The notes under the pieces were generated by a model. The model made no database searches, was not told where the DNA came from, and saw only the letters and a list, made by a program, of their open reading frames with translations. From the NCBI GenBank assembly GCA_951812925.1, contig OX638370.1, positions 35,397,948 to 35,461,947 of the forward strand: a stretch of 64,000 nt of DNA, read 5' to 3'. Both the position numbers and the translations under genes were made by a program. This DNA comes from Calliopum simillimum (lineage: Eukaryota; Arthropoda; Insecta; Diptera; Lauxaniidae). Positions 25,309 through 37,300 of this stretch are shown piece after piece. Position 1 is the first letter of the stretch, and each line of letters opens with the position of its first letter.

Positions 25309-28300
25309 ATAAAGTAAAATATTATTTAATACATGTTATATATATTTTTTAATTAAGTATTTATGCTCTTTAGATACCTTTCTAAAGTGCCTCTTTTTTG
25401 ATGCCTAAAACGTTTCATAAACTTGATTCTTGAGATCTGAGGAAGACAAAGTCGAATAAATTGCATCTGGAAGTAGAGATAGAAATTTATATAACAAAAG
25501 CCATACATTTTGGAATATTATTTGATTTGAACTATACTTACAATTAATTTGAAAAAGTTTTTAAAAGTTTGTGGACTGAAATTCCCATAAATCAAAAATT
25601 GCTTCCAATATTTAAGAAAACCGGTCCTTAACAGTATCCTTAGAGCAGAGAACTATTGAGGAAAACAATGAATTTTTTGTAATTACCATTGAAAAATAAA
25701 ATTTCTTGTAAAATTACTTACTTTGTTGTTTATCTATTTCCATATTTTATACATATTTATGCTGTTTTTTATGATTTTTCTTGAAAAGTTAAACACAATT
25801 TGTTTTGACGCAAAACAATTTGACAGAAAAAATTATTTCAAAAGCAAATAACAAAACTTTAAATTTGTTTTCGTCACGATTCAAATTTCTCTGCGCTTAC
25901 AAACTACAAACTGAGATCGAACTGGCCTCCACTGCATCCCTTTTTAACTAGTTTTGAGCTAGTACTAACCGCGAACTAGTATTTTTTGTGGACTGTCTCA
26001 TATTTTTACTGCAGGGATATTCTTTGAATGGGCGGTAGGCGTATATCCGTTGACCGATTTCGCTCATTTTCAATCCCACGAACTAACTTTGACGATGGAG
26101 GCAGAGTAATAAATTTTATTGAATTATCTTGTTCAGTTTTCCCAAAAAATGTATTTCCACGCACACCCAGCCAGACAGATGACTTAGGAGGTGACGCTGA
26201 TCAAGAATATATCGTCGATTAAGAGGTAGAACTCATTAAATGCTTAACTATTCCTATGTAACCGACGATATATACTTTTCCATACCTGCCACGCCTCCTC
26301 TGCGTTACAAACGGAAGTAAAAAGTGTACCCTGGGTGTAGGGTATAAAAATGCTTGCCTAATCTTTCCCATTTAAAAGGACTGATTTAATGAAAACAAGT
26401 TTTAGTGATCCTTCGTACAATTTTGTGTACAATATTCATGGGTCTTTTTGACACTCATTTCTGAAAACTTGGTCATAATGGGTTAAAATGTTCGACGAAA
26501 ATTCTAAAAACAAAAAATCATTTTCTTTAAATCAGTCTTCTACTTATCTTTAAAATGGAAAAGATCCGGCAAGCAAAAAGTTGACATCTTAAATTTTAAT
26601 GCACAAACTTTTTTTCGGTTTTTTGGTTTTTAAAATGAAAATATTTTCTGAAATGGACCAAATTTTACGTAGCGCTTATTTGCATCAAAGGGAAAATTTT
26701 GTTGCTGTGGGAGCGCAATTTCAAGCAAATTTTTGTTTTTCATACAGTCAAGTTTGCAGTATTGGAAAACTTCTAAGAAATGATAACTTTATTTTGTTAT
26801 TGTTGAAAATGGCATTTTGAAAATCAAATGTTAAATGTTTCAAAATGCACTCGGTCTATATCGTACAAAGTGAGAAAAATTTGCTGGCAATTTAAAAAGA
26901 TCTATTTTTTTCAAATTTTTTCCGATATTTCTCCCAATACGAAACCATACTTGGCAGCCCTAGATGTGATATCAAAGAGATGTTACTTTTAAGTTTATTG
27001 TAAACATATGAATACCGTATTTATGTAATGTTATTGTTAATGTTTTTTTTTTTTTTTTTTTTTTTGAATTTTCTGCCTTCTCTCATCCGCAAATTCTCAC
27101 GCTCTCGGATAAAAACTGTTGCAGCGATGATATGACGTCTGTCGTCTCACAAGTCCAATGTTACTGGTACGAGTTATTGGCACTTCGTCTTCTACCAATT
27201 GGCTCTAACGACGCGCAAACACCCTCAATTTTCTCATTGCTCTCGCTCTGTACGTTACTTTTAGCTTTTCTCGTCGCCCTCTCTCAAGTTCAACATCATC
27301 AACTTGTTGGGTCTTCATCGTTTGTTGCCGTTGATTTACTTCGTCGGAACTAAATGTTATGGATAAAAAAAAATTTAATTGTTTTTGTTTTCCATTACGA
27401 ATTCATACACAGTCGTGTGTATTTTCCAGTATTTTTGTAACCTTCGATTTACCAACAACAGCTTCGAATAACAAGTTCTGCAACTTGTTCACAGATTAAT
27501 TGTTGTTAAATATTTTTGGTTTTTCAAAATTTCTGTACACTTTGTTAAATGTCTTATACTAAAACGGACCTTTGATGATCAAAAGATTTTTAACCTTTTA
27601 AATTTTATTGAAAATTAAAAAAAAAAAAAAAACAAATAATAAAATTTTATACGCGCGAGTGATAATGTTTCCTGTACAACGTCCACATTTGCCACTGTCG
27701 AAGGCTTTTCCGAAAGAGAGCTCCCTAGATATTGATGATAATGTTAGCATTTTTTGTGAATTCTGCGATGACGGCACATGCGAGTGTAATCATGAAGCTA
27801 CAGCGATGCAATCATCCATGAGAACTTTAAGGTTAAAAATCAAGTGAAATACTGAAAACAATTCTAGTGACTTCTTTAGTTTATTTAGCGATTATGCTTT
27901 GCGCGTCGAATAAAACAAAGATATATTGACGATATTTTCTTAAAAATGATCATAAAAAAAAAGATTTTCTTCGAGCAGCAGATGTTGATGATTTCAAAAT
28001 ACATCGGGGCATATCAAGAATATCAGAGATAACTGTATGTTTCTTATAAACTCCCTAAAGGCTGGACCGATCATCGCGAAAAGCCATATATATAAATTTT
28101 CGGGTACGGCTCGTGTTTCTGTGTCATTAGTTTTTTCGGATACGGCGCGATTTTTTTTCACCCAAGGGTCCCCCCTTGGATGTCGGAACCAAACATTTTT
28201 TTTTCGTGTTTTCTACGCGTTTCATAACTTTTTTAGACATTTTAATGGAAACATTTTTTTTCACCTAAGGATGTCGGAACCAAGGGTCGTCCTTGGATGT

Positions 28301-31300
28301 CGATACCAAAAATTCGCGTTTAGTGGAACATTTTTTTTTTCAGCCAAAGGGTCCCCCTTGAATGTCTGAACTAAACATATTTTTTCGTGTTTTCTACGCG
28401 TTTCATGACTTTTTTTAGACATTTTATTGGAAATTTTTTTATCACCCTAGGGTCCCCCATTGGATGTCGGTAGCAAAAATTTTAAAAATTTTTTTTCCTT
28501 TTTTCGTGTTTTCATCGCGAAACATTTATTTTCCCTTGGATGTAGGAACCTAACATTAAATTTTTTTTTTTCCTTTTTTTCGTGTTTTCTACGCGTTTTA
28601 TGACTTTTTATGACATTTTAGTAGAAAATTTTTATTTCAGCCAAGGATCCCCCCTTGGATGTCGGAACCTAAAATTTCAAATTTTTTTTTTTTTTCCTTT
28701 ATTTATCATATCATGAAAAAAATTCAATGTCCAAAAGAAAAAAGGTGCCAAGCCCTTAAAAAAATGTTATATATCTGAAACTATCAAACGCACATAGATG
28801 AGATTGGGTACGCATATATTTAATTGCATCGGGATAGTTTACATTCTTTAGTTTAATTTAATTGGAGATGCCACGCCCTCTGTACAAAGGCAGTTTTAGC
28901 AACTCACACCGGGAAATGCCAGTATGTAATTCATATTTTTTGAGTTACTACGTACCAAACCAATTAAGATTTTCTCTTTGATTTTTTTTTTTTAACAGAT
29001 AACAGTGGAATTTTTACCGATTCAATACAAAACAATTATTTAATTTTAAATATTTTTTCTCTTATTTCAGGCGCACAAGAAGTTTGAATGCACCCTCGCC
29101 ATTTCAACAATTTGGACCATGTGGGCGAATAATGAAAAACTCAGCTATGGTTATGTAAGTGTTGTCTTAACCACTTTTTTTCCATTTTTTGTTAAATTAA
29201 ATTAAACATTTCATTACTTCTTTTGTAGGCAAATTCAAGATCCTGCCAGTCAGCGTCTGACTTGGTACAAACCTCCACTCACCGTACTCGTCATAAAGAA
29301 GGTGCGTGATTGCACAGTGCTGGCACCATTTGTGCAGTTAGTTGAATGGCTGGTACAGGAAAAACACATGGTTGTATGGGTTGAATCTGCGGTATTGGAA
29401 GATCCTTTATTGATTGAGGATAAAAAATTCCAAGCTATCAAGGAAAAATTAGTAACATTCAAGTAAGTTGTAACGAAATAAATATTAAAATCAAATTACT
29501 AAGTGTAATAAGATCAAATGAGACTTGTTTAGGCTCTGTCCACTCGAGACCCCTACATTAAGGCTGTAATTTACTTTCTCTTCAATTTTCAAAAACTTTG
29601 TAGTACTGCCCGTACTCACAAATTTAATAAATCCTTTTAAACTACATTTCCACCAGAGATTTAGCTGTGATGAGATCTATAAATCACGACGTTAATTCCT
29701 ACCCATTTCCACCGGCCGAAAAAGACTTATTTTTGCCAGTAAATCTAATAAGTGGGAAAAGGAAAGTTATTTTTCCTGTTCTTCTTAATATTTATCTATA
29801 ATGACATGACATTTAAAGCCATTTGCTCAAGTAAAATGGTGCCACTTGATCGAAAATAGCCAAAATCGATAACCCTATGGAGATTTATACGCAGATTTAA
29901 AATAAATCTCGTGAGAAATGGATTTATTTTGTATGGAGATTTATGACAAAATTTTAAACAAGGATGCATTACTGGCCATTAAGATCGGTTAGCGATTAAA
30001 GAAAATGTTCGAGTTCCTAAGGACTGTATGGAAAAGTAATAGCCGCTTTGAAATAAATTTTTCTCTCAAAGTACGCATTTATTTAAAACAAAAAATGTAT
30101 CGTTAGAAAGCGTGATCAATTGTGTTTTAATTCCTTTTTCAATATTCGGTATTTTTATACCCTACACCCGGGGTATAATCACTTTGTCCTTCCGTTTGTA
30201 ACGCAGAGAAGGAGGCGTAGCAGATATAGAAAAGTGTACAGGGTGGCTGATTCGAACTGTTACCAACTTCAGATAGACTTATCTGACAGGTGGAACATGA
30301 CAGCTCTCTAAAAATTGGCATGATGTTAGTTCATTCTATTGTCAACAAGTAACCAAAAGCATTTGCGCGTCAATTTATTGAAAATAAAAAATTTTCGAAA
30401 TGGAATTCAAACGTAATAGTGTGATTGCTCTTTATTTTGCTGGAAAATCGCAACCAGCAATTGTTCGTGAGCTGAAACATTTAAAAGTGAATAAAATGTT
30501 TGTGTATCGGACCATAACACGTTACAATGGTACCGGCAGAGCTGCCAAACGACATGGTGGTGGTCGGTCTGCCGAGCTGAAAATATCGCGTGAACGAATG
30601 CAACACATATTGTCAAACAAGCTCGGACTAAAGGCCCTCAAGTTCCAAAAGGCGCATGATCTCACTCCTGCTCAAAAAAAAGTTAGGCTCGATAGAGCCA
30701 AGGAGTTGTTGCGCTTGCACGCCGCCGGAAATCTGTCACAAATTGTCTTCTCTGATGAGAAAAATTACTGTATCCAGCAATATGTAAACAAACAAAATGA
30801 TCGGGTTTACTTGACAGAGAGGTCCTACGAAAATTTGAATGTTCGTTTGGCCACCAGGACGCAGGCGCCACCGCATGTGATGGTTTGGGCTGCAGTGACT
30901 GCTGATGGGCGCTCACCACTCGTTTTTTTGGCCGCTGGCGTCAAAGTAAACGCCCAGGTGTATCATGAATCAGTGTTGGAGGGTGCTTTACTACCGTGGG
31001 CACGCAAACATTTCGGTCGCAAGCCATGGACATTCCAACAAGACTCGGCACCGTCACACAAAGCTCGTGTGAATCAAGAATGGTTGGAAAAAAACGTTCC
31101 TGGCTTCATTTCTGCTCAACAATGGCTCTCAAATTCGCCTGATGCGAATCCGCTGGATTTCTCAATCTGGGGTATGTTGGACAGGAAGGTCTTGACTAAA
31201 AAATACCAGAGCGTTGATGCGCTAAAAGTGGCCCTTCAACGAGAATGGCGCAAACTTCCACAAAATCAAATTCGTGCAGCATGCGACTCGTTCTTCGACC

Positions 31301-34300
31301 GTCTACGGGCCATAGTTAAGGCCAAAGGTGGCCATATCGAAAATCTCAAGTAGATTCTGAAAATTTGAACATTTCCCAACAATTATAGCGTTTGATCCAT
31401 AAAATCTGTGCATGGAAACTAAAAATATAGTCTTCGAATCAGCCACCCTGTATATATTCTTGATCAGCGTTGCCTCCTGAGTCGATATAGCCATGTCCGT
31501 CTGTCTGGCTGGCTGGGTGGATGGCTGGGTGGCTGGCTGGCTGGCTGTGTGTTGAAATACACTTTTTGGGAAAACTGAGCAAGATATTTCAATGAAATTT
31601 GGTACACTACCTTCGTTGCTAAAGATAGCTCAGGGGATTGAAAATGAGCAAAATCGGTCAACGGACACGCCTACCGCTCATACAAAAAATGTATTCAAAA
31701 TGCAATTTTAGGAGTGTTTTTCACGACAATACAACCAAAATACGCATAATTACTACGAATTGTCGCAAGCTCTGAGAAAAAACTGAGCAAATTCGGACAA
31801 GAGGGCGTGACACCTCCCATATAAGCAAAAGCTTCAAAACGCTATACTGAAAGCGTTTTATGAGATATTAAAACCAAATTTGACTCAGACACTAAGAATC
31901 ATAAATGAAAGCTCTCAACAAAAATTGGGTGAAATCGGACAAGGGTGCGTGGCACCTCCCATATGAGCAAAAGTTTCAAAATGCCATACGGAAAGAGTTT
32001 TTTGAGATAATCCAACCAAACTTCGCTCAAATACTAAAGACTATAAATGCACGCTCTAAGCTAAAACTAGAGGAACTCCGACAAGAGGGCGTGGCACCTC
32101 CTATATAAGCAAAAGCTTCAAAACACTATACTGAAAACGTTTTTTACTCAGACACTAAAACCTATAAATGCAAGCTCTGAACAAAAATTGGGTGAACTCG
32201 AACAAGAGGGCGTAGCACCTCCCATATGAGCAAAATTTTAAAAATACTGCAGTGTAGGGTATTTAATGTTTGGCCAGCCCAAATTTTTCACCCTTACTAG
32301 TTATAGTAGATGTCGCGCTGTCCCGTATCGAATATGACATGCGCAAGAAAATTGTGCACAATTATTGTACTGAAAAAGAAATTTCTAAAATTGCGATAAT
32401 AGTGTGGAATATATTTTACGGTATAATGGAAAATTTCTCGGTTGATCGTTACATACGGTAATTAGTTTCATTTGTCGCGACTATCGAAAGAAGGCAACAA
32501 CCTGCCGATCTTGTTGCGTAATCCAGAACACTATTGTACCAATAAAAAAATTGATGGATTCTAAGGGAATTTTCTTAATCCATCGGTTGATGCTATAGAA
32601 AACTATAAATATTATGTTTGCTTTTAAGAGTTCGATCTCTGGATTGTTATTTTATCCAAACCACAACAAATAATTTCTCTCTTTATGTCTTTATACACTT
32701 TTATAATACAGTGCGATCATAGATGGGCACAGTGCAGTATTTATTGACTGCATTAACAATATCAGTTATTAATAAATTTTTATTGATTACTGATATTTAG
32801 TTTGCATTACCAGTAAAATTTTAGTGATTACTGAATAAATATCAGTAAAAATAAATATTTACTGATTACTGAAAAAAAAAAACAGTAACCGGTAAGTTTT
32901 TATTGATAATGCAAATTAAATTTGCATTACCAGTAAATTTTACTGATTACTTAAAAAAATTGCAGTAAAAATTACTTTTTACTGATAATGAAAACAGTTA
33001 CTGGTAGTTAAAAGTCAATGCACAACCCTAAATTAAATATAAAACAAAAAACATCCAAAGTAAATAAAACACAATATTTAAGTTGGAAAATTATATTTAT
33101 TCTATTTTCCTAGAATACTCAATTGCTACTGAACTTTGTATCAAGCGTAGAATTGACACGAAGCTTTTTATACACCGTTAGCTTTCCTCAGAACAAGCAA
33201 TTCGAAATTTTCATCGTTGAGGTTTTGCCTTCTGGAGCGATTCACAATCCCAGCGAATTAAAACAACCGGTCTACACGTGCATATGACGGTAATGGGGTA
33301 TTGTATTTTAAAAACACGTTTTTAGTTGCTGGATGGTTTTTCAGACAATTTGTAGTTGTGTCTTTATCGACTAAGTACAAAATGTTTTCCTGGAGATAAT
33401 TTCCAGAGTCAGTGGAAACACACTGTTCGCTAACATCTGTTAAAGAAGATATACAAATAAATATATTAGTACAAATATTCAATGGAAAATTAAGTGTAAA
33501 AACTTCGCCATTACTTTCTTCCCCGAAATCGAGGAATGCTTTTTTCGGTATGTCCGGCAGAATCCGAGTTTTTACGGGTATTTTGCCATATTTCGCCACA
33601 TAAGTGTTGAACATTCTCCTTATATCTTCTTCTGTTTGCGTTGTTGCTGTGTCTAACTAAGTTTTTACAAAGCGTAATTTTATATCCGGAACAGATATAG
33701 CCGCAATAACAGCATCCCAAGCGTCAGGCTGCAGTTTGAAATATTTTTCAAATCTTTTAAGCAAAGCTTTATGCATTTCTTCGCTTACTTTGGCTAAATA
33801 CTTAAAGCTTGTGGGGTCTAAACGACGCATTTTTATCCTTAAGGATACTATTGCAGAGACAAAGTAACCAAAATACATAGTTTTTTCGCCCTGAAGAAAA
33901 TCAATAGCTTCTGCTATAGGCCCCATAAGCTTTATGTATTCCTCCAAGTACTCAAGCTCGTCATTGAGAATGGTAGGAATTTTAAGCAGAAAACACAATT
34001 TACTGCTTACTGATATTTTTTCCAGTAACCAGTAAAATTTTACTAGTAATTAAATGTTAAATTGCAGTATCAGTAAAATTTACTGCTTACTGATATTTTT
34101 TCCAGTAATCAGTAAAATTTACTGGTAATGCAAATTTAATTTGCATTATCAATAATAATTTATTGGTTACTGGTTTTTTTTTAAATTATCAATAATACTT
34201 TATTGGTAATTGCAAATTAAATTACAATATCAGTAACAAATTTATTTTACTGGAATTGTACTGGTACTGAAAAGTGCCCAACTATGAGTGCGATAAATTT

Positions 34301-37300
34301 AGTGGAACATAATCTGAATGAGATCTCTGTAATTTTTTTTTTTGACTAATTTAGGGACGCTGACTCCTTTTTTGGAGTAAATTTGGGATGCTCAAAAACC
34401 AGTAAAACTCAATTCTTAGATTCTTGATGTTTGAATAAAATTTGGCCACATTGAACCAAAAAATTTATTGCCTCTATTGAATTGAATTGAATTGAATTTA
34501 TTGAGTCTTTTTTTTTTCATCTTAACAAAATTTAAATACATTCATATGTTTCATTTTGATATAAATGGATTCAGAACTGTACAGTATTATTCTGAACAAA
34601 TATAAAGAATAACGCAACATGCTATAGTTTAACAAAGTGAAATATACATTTGATTAAAATAACATAAGAAATTGTGCTTGCTCCTGGCACATATAACATA
34701 GCAATTGACGGCAGTCAAAGTAAATATAACTTAAAACTAAAAAAAAAAAAAATAAAATACAATATAAAAATAGTGTTATAGTTAAATCGATAACTTAACC
34801 ATGTCTACAGAAGAAAAAAAAACATTTAATTTTTTATGTTTTCTGTCTTATTTTCACAACTAAATGATAATTTTATGTATGCACATATCATTATGAACTT
34901 ATAGAATCATTACATGAAATATAATGTATTAAATTATGTTATCCACGGTGTGAGCCAGGAGCAGAATTTATATAAAATGCTGGCAGGAGTGATGCAGGGG
35001 GATCTGTAAAATCAAATCTGAAGGATAGGTTTTCATTGATCAAACCCACAGGAGACAGAAAAGAGCCTGAAGACCAAGTTCTTTCCTTTTCAGTCTCAAA
35101 GATTTCTGTAATAAGATCATTATCAACGTAAATAAGGCGATTTATAAACCTGTCAATTAAATTAAAACCATATAAGCAAAGAGGAATCACGCTTGATTTA
35201 TTATAAATATATTTATTTGAGAATCTTTTGGTATATTTATTGCCTCTAGTAACAATTTCACCTGACCCCCCTTTGAGGTATTTTAAGCCCCTTTTTGAGA
35301 AATTACCCATAGCATGTAAACAGTGCAGTAAACTATCATAGCCTTTTCGAGAAATATGTGTTATGGTCACTAGAGATGGCAACCATATAGGGTGTATCGA
35401 TTTTAAACAATAAGATCCCAAATGTAAATATGTGATCTACGGAAAAAAATTATCATCTCCACAATATTTCAATAAATAACAATTCAAATTTCTATCTGAA
35501 TGAGATCTCGATAACTTTTTTTGAGTACTTAATATTATGTTTACACCAAAGATTTAGCTGTGAAGATATAAATAAATCTCTTTGCTAAATCCTACCCATT
35601 AACACCGGCCAAAAGAGATTTATTTTTGACAGTAAGCGTCAATTGGTGAATGACATATTTAGTTCATAAAATAAAAAAAATAATTTAAAGTCATCCGAGT
35701 TAGTAACTTTTTTGAATCCCGACGTATTGGAATAGTTAGCTTACTCGAATTGCTTCCAGCCAAAAGCCTCGTTTTATTGGCCCTATGCTCCTCCTAGGGG
35801 TTAAAGGAGGATACATACACACACAAAAGCCTCGTTCCATAATTTCTGCATTTCGTGACAAAGCATTGTTTGGAGGTTGGAACGCGATAAAAATACCAAC
35901 TACGATTTCCCACAGAAACGGGTATATGAATATTCCCTCTTCATCTGCGTTGATGCTCTTCAGATAGAAATTACGCATTGTCTGGTTCATGGAATAAAAC
36001 TGCATCTTTGGGAACACGTTTAATAAGTATAAAAAGACCTATCAGACATCGCTCGAAACTAGATTCGGATATGTAGCCATTTGGGGTCTGGCTATCTGCT
36101 AGTTTTGAGACATGAATGATTTCCAGAATTCATGAAAAAACAAACGGGCCATCTTCGTAATCATGTTGTAGCATAGTCGTCTCCTGACTGTATGATGTAC
36201 CATCGCCAGACTTAGCCAATTTTTCATTTGGAGTAAGAATCGATGCAAGTTATATTGGTTGTTGAGTACTGTAGTAGCAAAACGTATTGATTTTCCACGG
36301 TATAAAATAGAAGCTGCATACAAATTGATAATTGATTATTATGAATAAGAAACTTGCACGCTTATTTGCTTTTCTGACGAAAGTATGTAAACAAATAGAT
36401 GACTAAAATGTTAAAAAAAACTTCAAAATATCAAAGCTTAGAGGTGCTACAATCTTGAAAATGACCAAAATCTGTAGCCCTGCTCAGATTTATTTGAAGA
36501 TATATATGAAATCACTTTGGAAGTAGATATATTATTGTATGGTAAATCACGCGATATATGGCAAATAAAGAGCTAAATGTCGAAACAGCCGTAAATCGCC
36601 TCCTTAATCTCCAATGTAAACGGAGTATAAGGTCGGTGATTCCGATTCTGGCATCTGTTTTTTTTTTCTATCAGGTCTGAAATCGTCGCAAATGGGGTGT
36701 CTTACTCCTTTTTTTGGAGTGAAATTGATAAACCCAAAAGCCTGTTTAAACCATTTCCTACATTCTTGATGCTTGAGAAAAAGCTTTGCACATTGAACCA
36801 ACAATTTTTTTCGCTCAAGAAGCAATGACCCCTGACCCCTCCTCCCAGTTTATTGCTTTTTTGGGGTACTTTATAAGCCGCTTTTTGAGAATCTGCCCAT
36901 AGCAAGTAAAAGGTCCAGAAAACTATTTATGGCCGCTGATTCCGAATATGGCATCCGTTTTTATCTATTGGGTCTGAGAACACCGCTTTTTATGAAGTGA
37001 AATTGATCTGCCCACATGCCTGTTAAAGTCAGTTCCTACATTCTTGACAATCAAGAGAAAGTTGTGTGGGAAAAAGTCCCACATACAAAAATAGTTAGAG
37101 TAAATAACGGCGTCAACCATATAGGGTATACCAATTTTAAGATGTATGATTCCAAATTTAAAACTTTTCAAATCTTCTCATAGTTTTGCATTTGGAACCC
37201 CCCATGTTCGTCATTTCCGGCTCCTTTTTTTTACCACATGTTAAATTCACCTCATGCTGTAAGATTTGTGCATTTGCATTTTATTCCTTTAGGAAAAAAC

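Larger units (their letters stand above)
21150..26349 (-). mobile_element. DINE-1-like Helentron, copy C, split by another element
   Basis: The 3' part lies at 21150-21557 (again at 24516-24923 because of the duplication) and the 5' part at 26017-26349, ending GGGTGTAGGGTATAAAAA. Joining the two parts with one AT removed restores the TTTAAACATATTCTTTG stretch expected from the other copies. The intervening sequence is therefore an insertion. Confidence 0.75.
5539..29070 (+). other. NAD kinase intron 1 (23.5 kb), transposon-rich
   Basis: The interval runs from a GTAAGT donor to a TTATTTCAG acceptor. It contains the alternative first exon and at least ten mobile-element copies listed separately. 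Stretches 5545-5900, 6560-6780, 8600-10430, 15610-16820, 17200-18640, 19560-20300, 20740-21150 and 26350-27600 are AT-rich with no gene I can support. The segment 9420-9560 resembles 41230-41420 and 45560-45700 (shared TTCTCGAGAGTGTTTG-like and TAAGGCCCA blocks), a low-copy interspersed repeat. Confidence 0.85.
30155..32300 (+). mobile_element. DINE-1-like Helentron, copy D, split by a mariner
   Basis: The 5' part is 30155-30238 (TATACCCTACACCCGGGGTA, CTTCCGTTTGTAACGCAGAG) and the rest is 31451-32300, ending CCCTTACTAG before T. The internal unit with GAGGGCGTGGCACCTCC is repeated about five times. The hairpin stem is damaged (TTTGGCCAGCCCAAA). Confidence 0.85.

Noticed and set aside
32270..32461. 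63-codon frame with KEISKIA resembling a Tc1 helix-turn-helix
   Set aside because: The match is too short, and the frame starts inside the DINE-1 end with no catalytic domain following.
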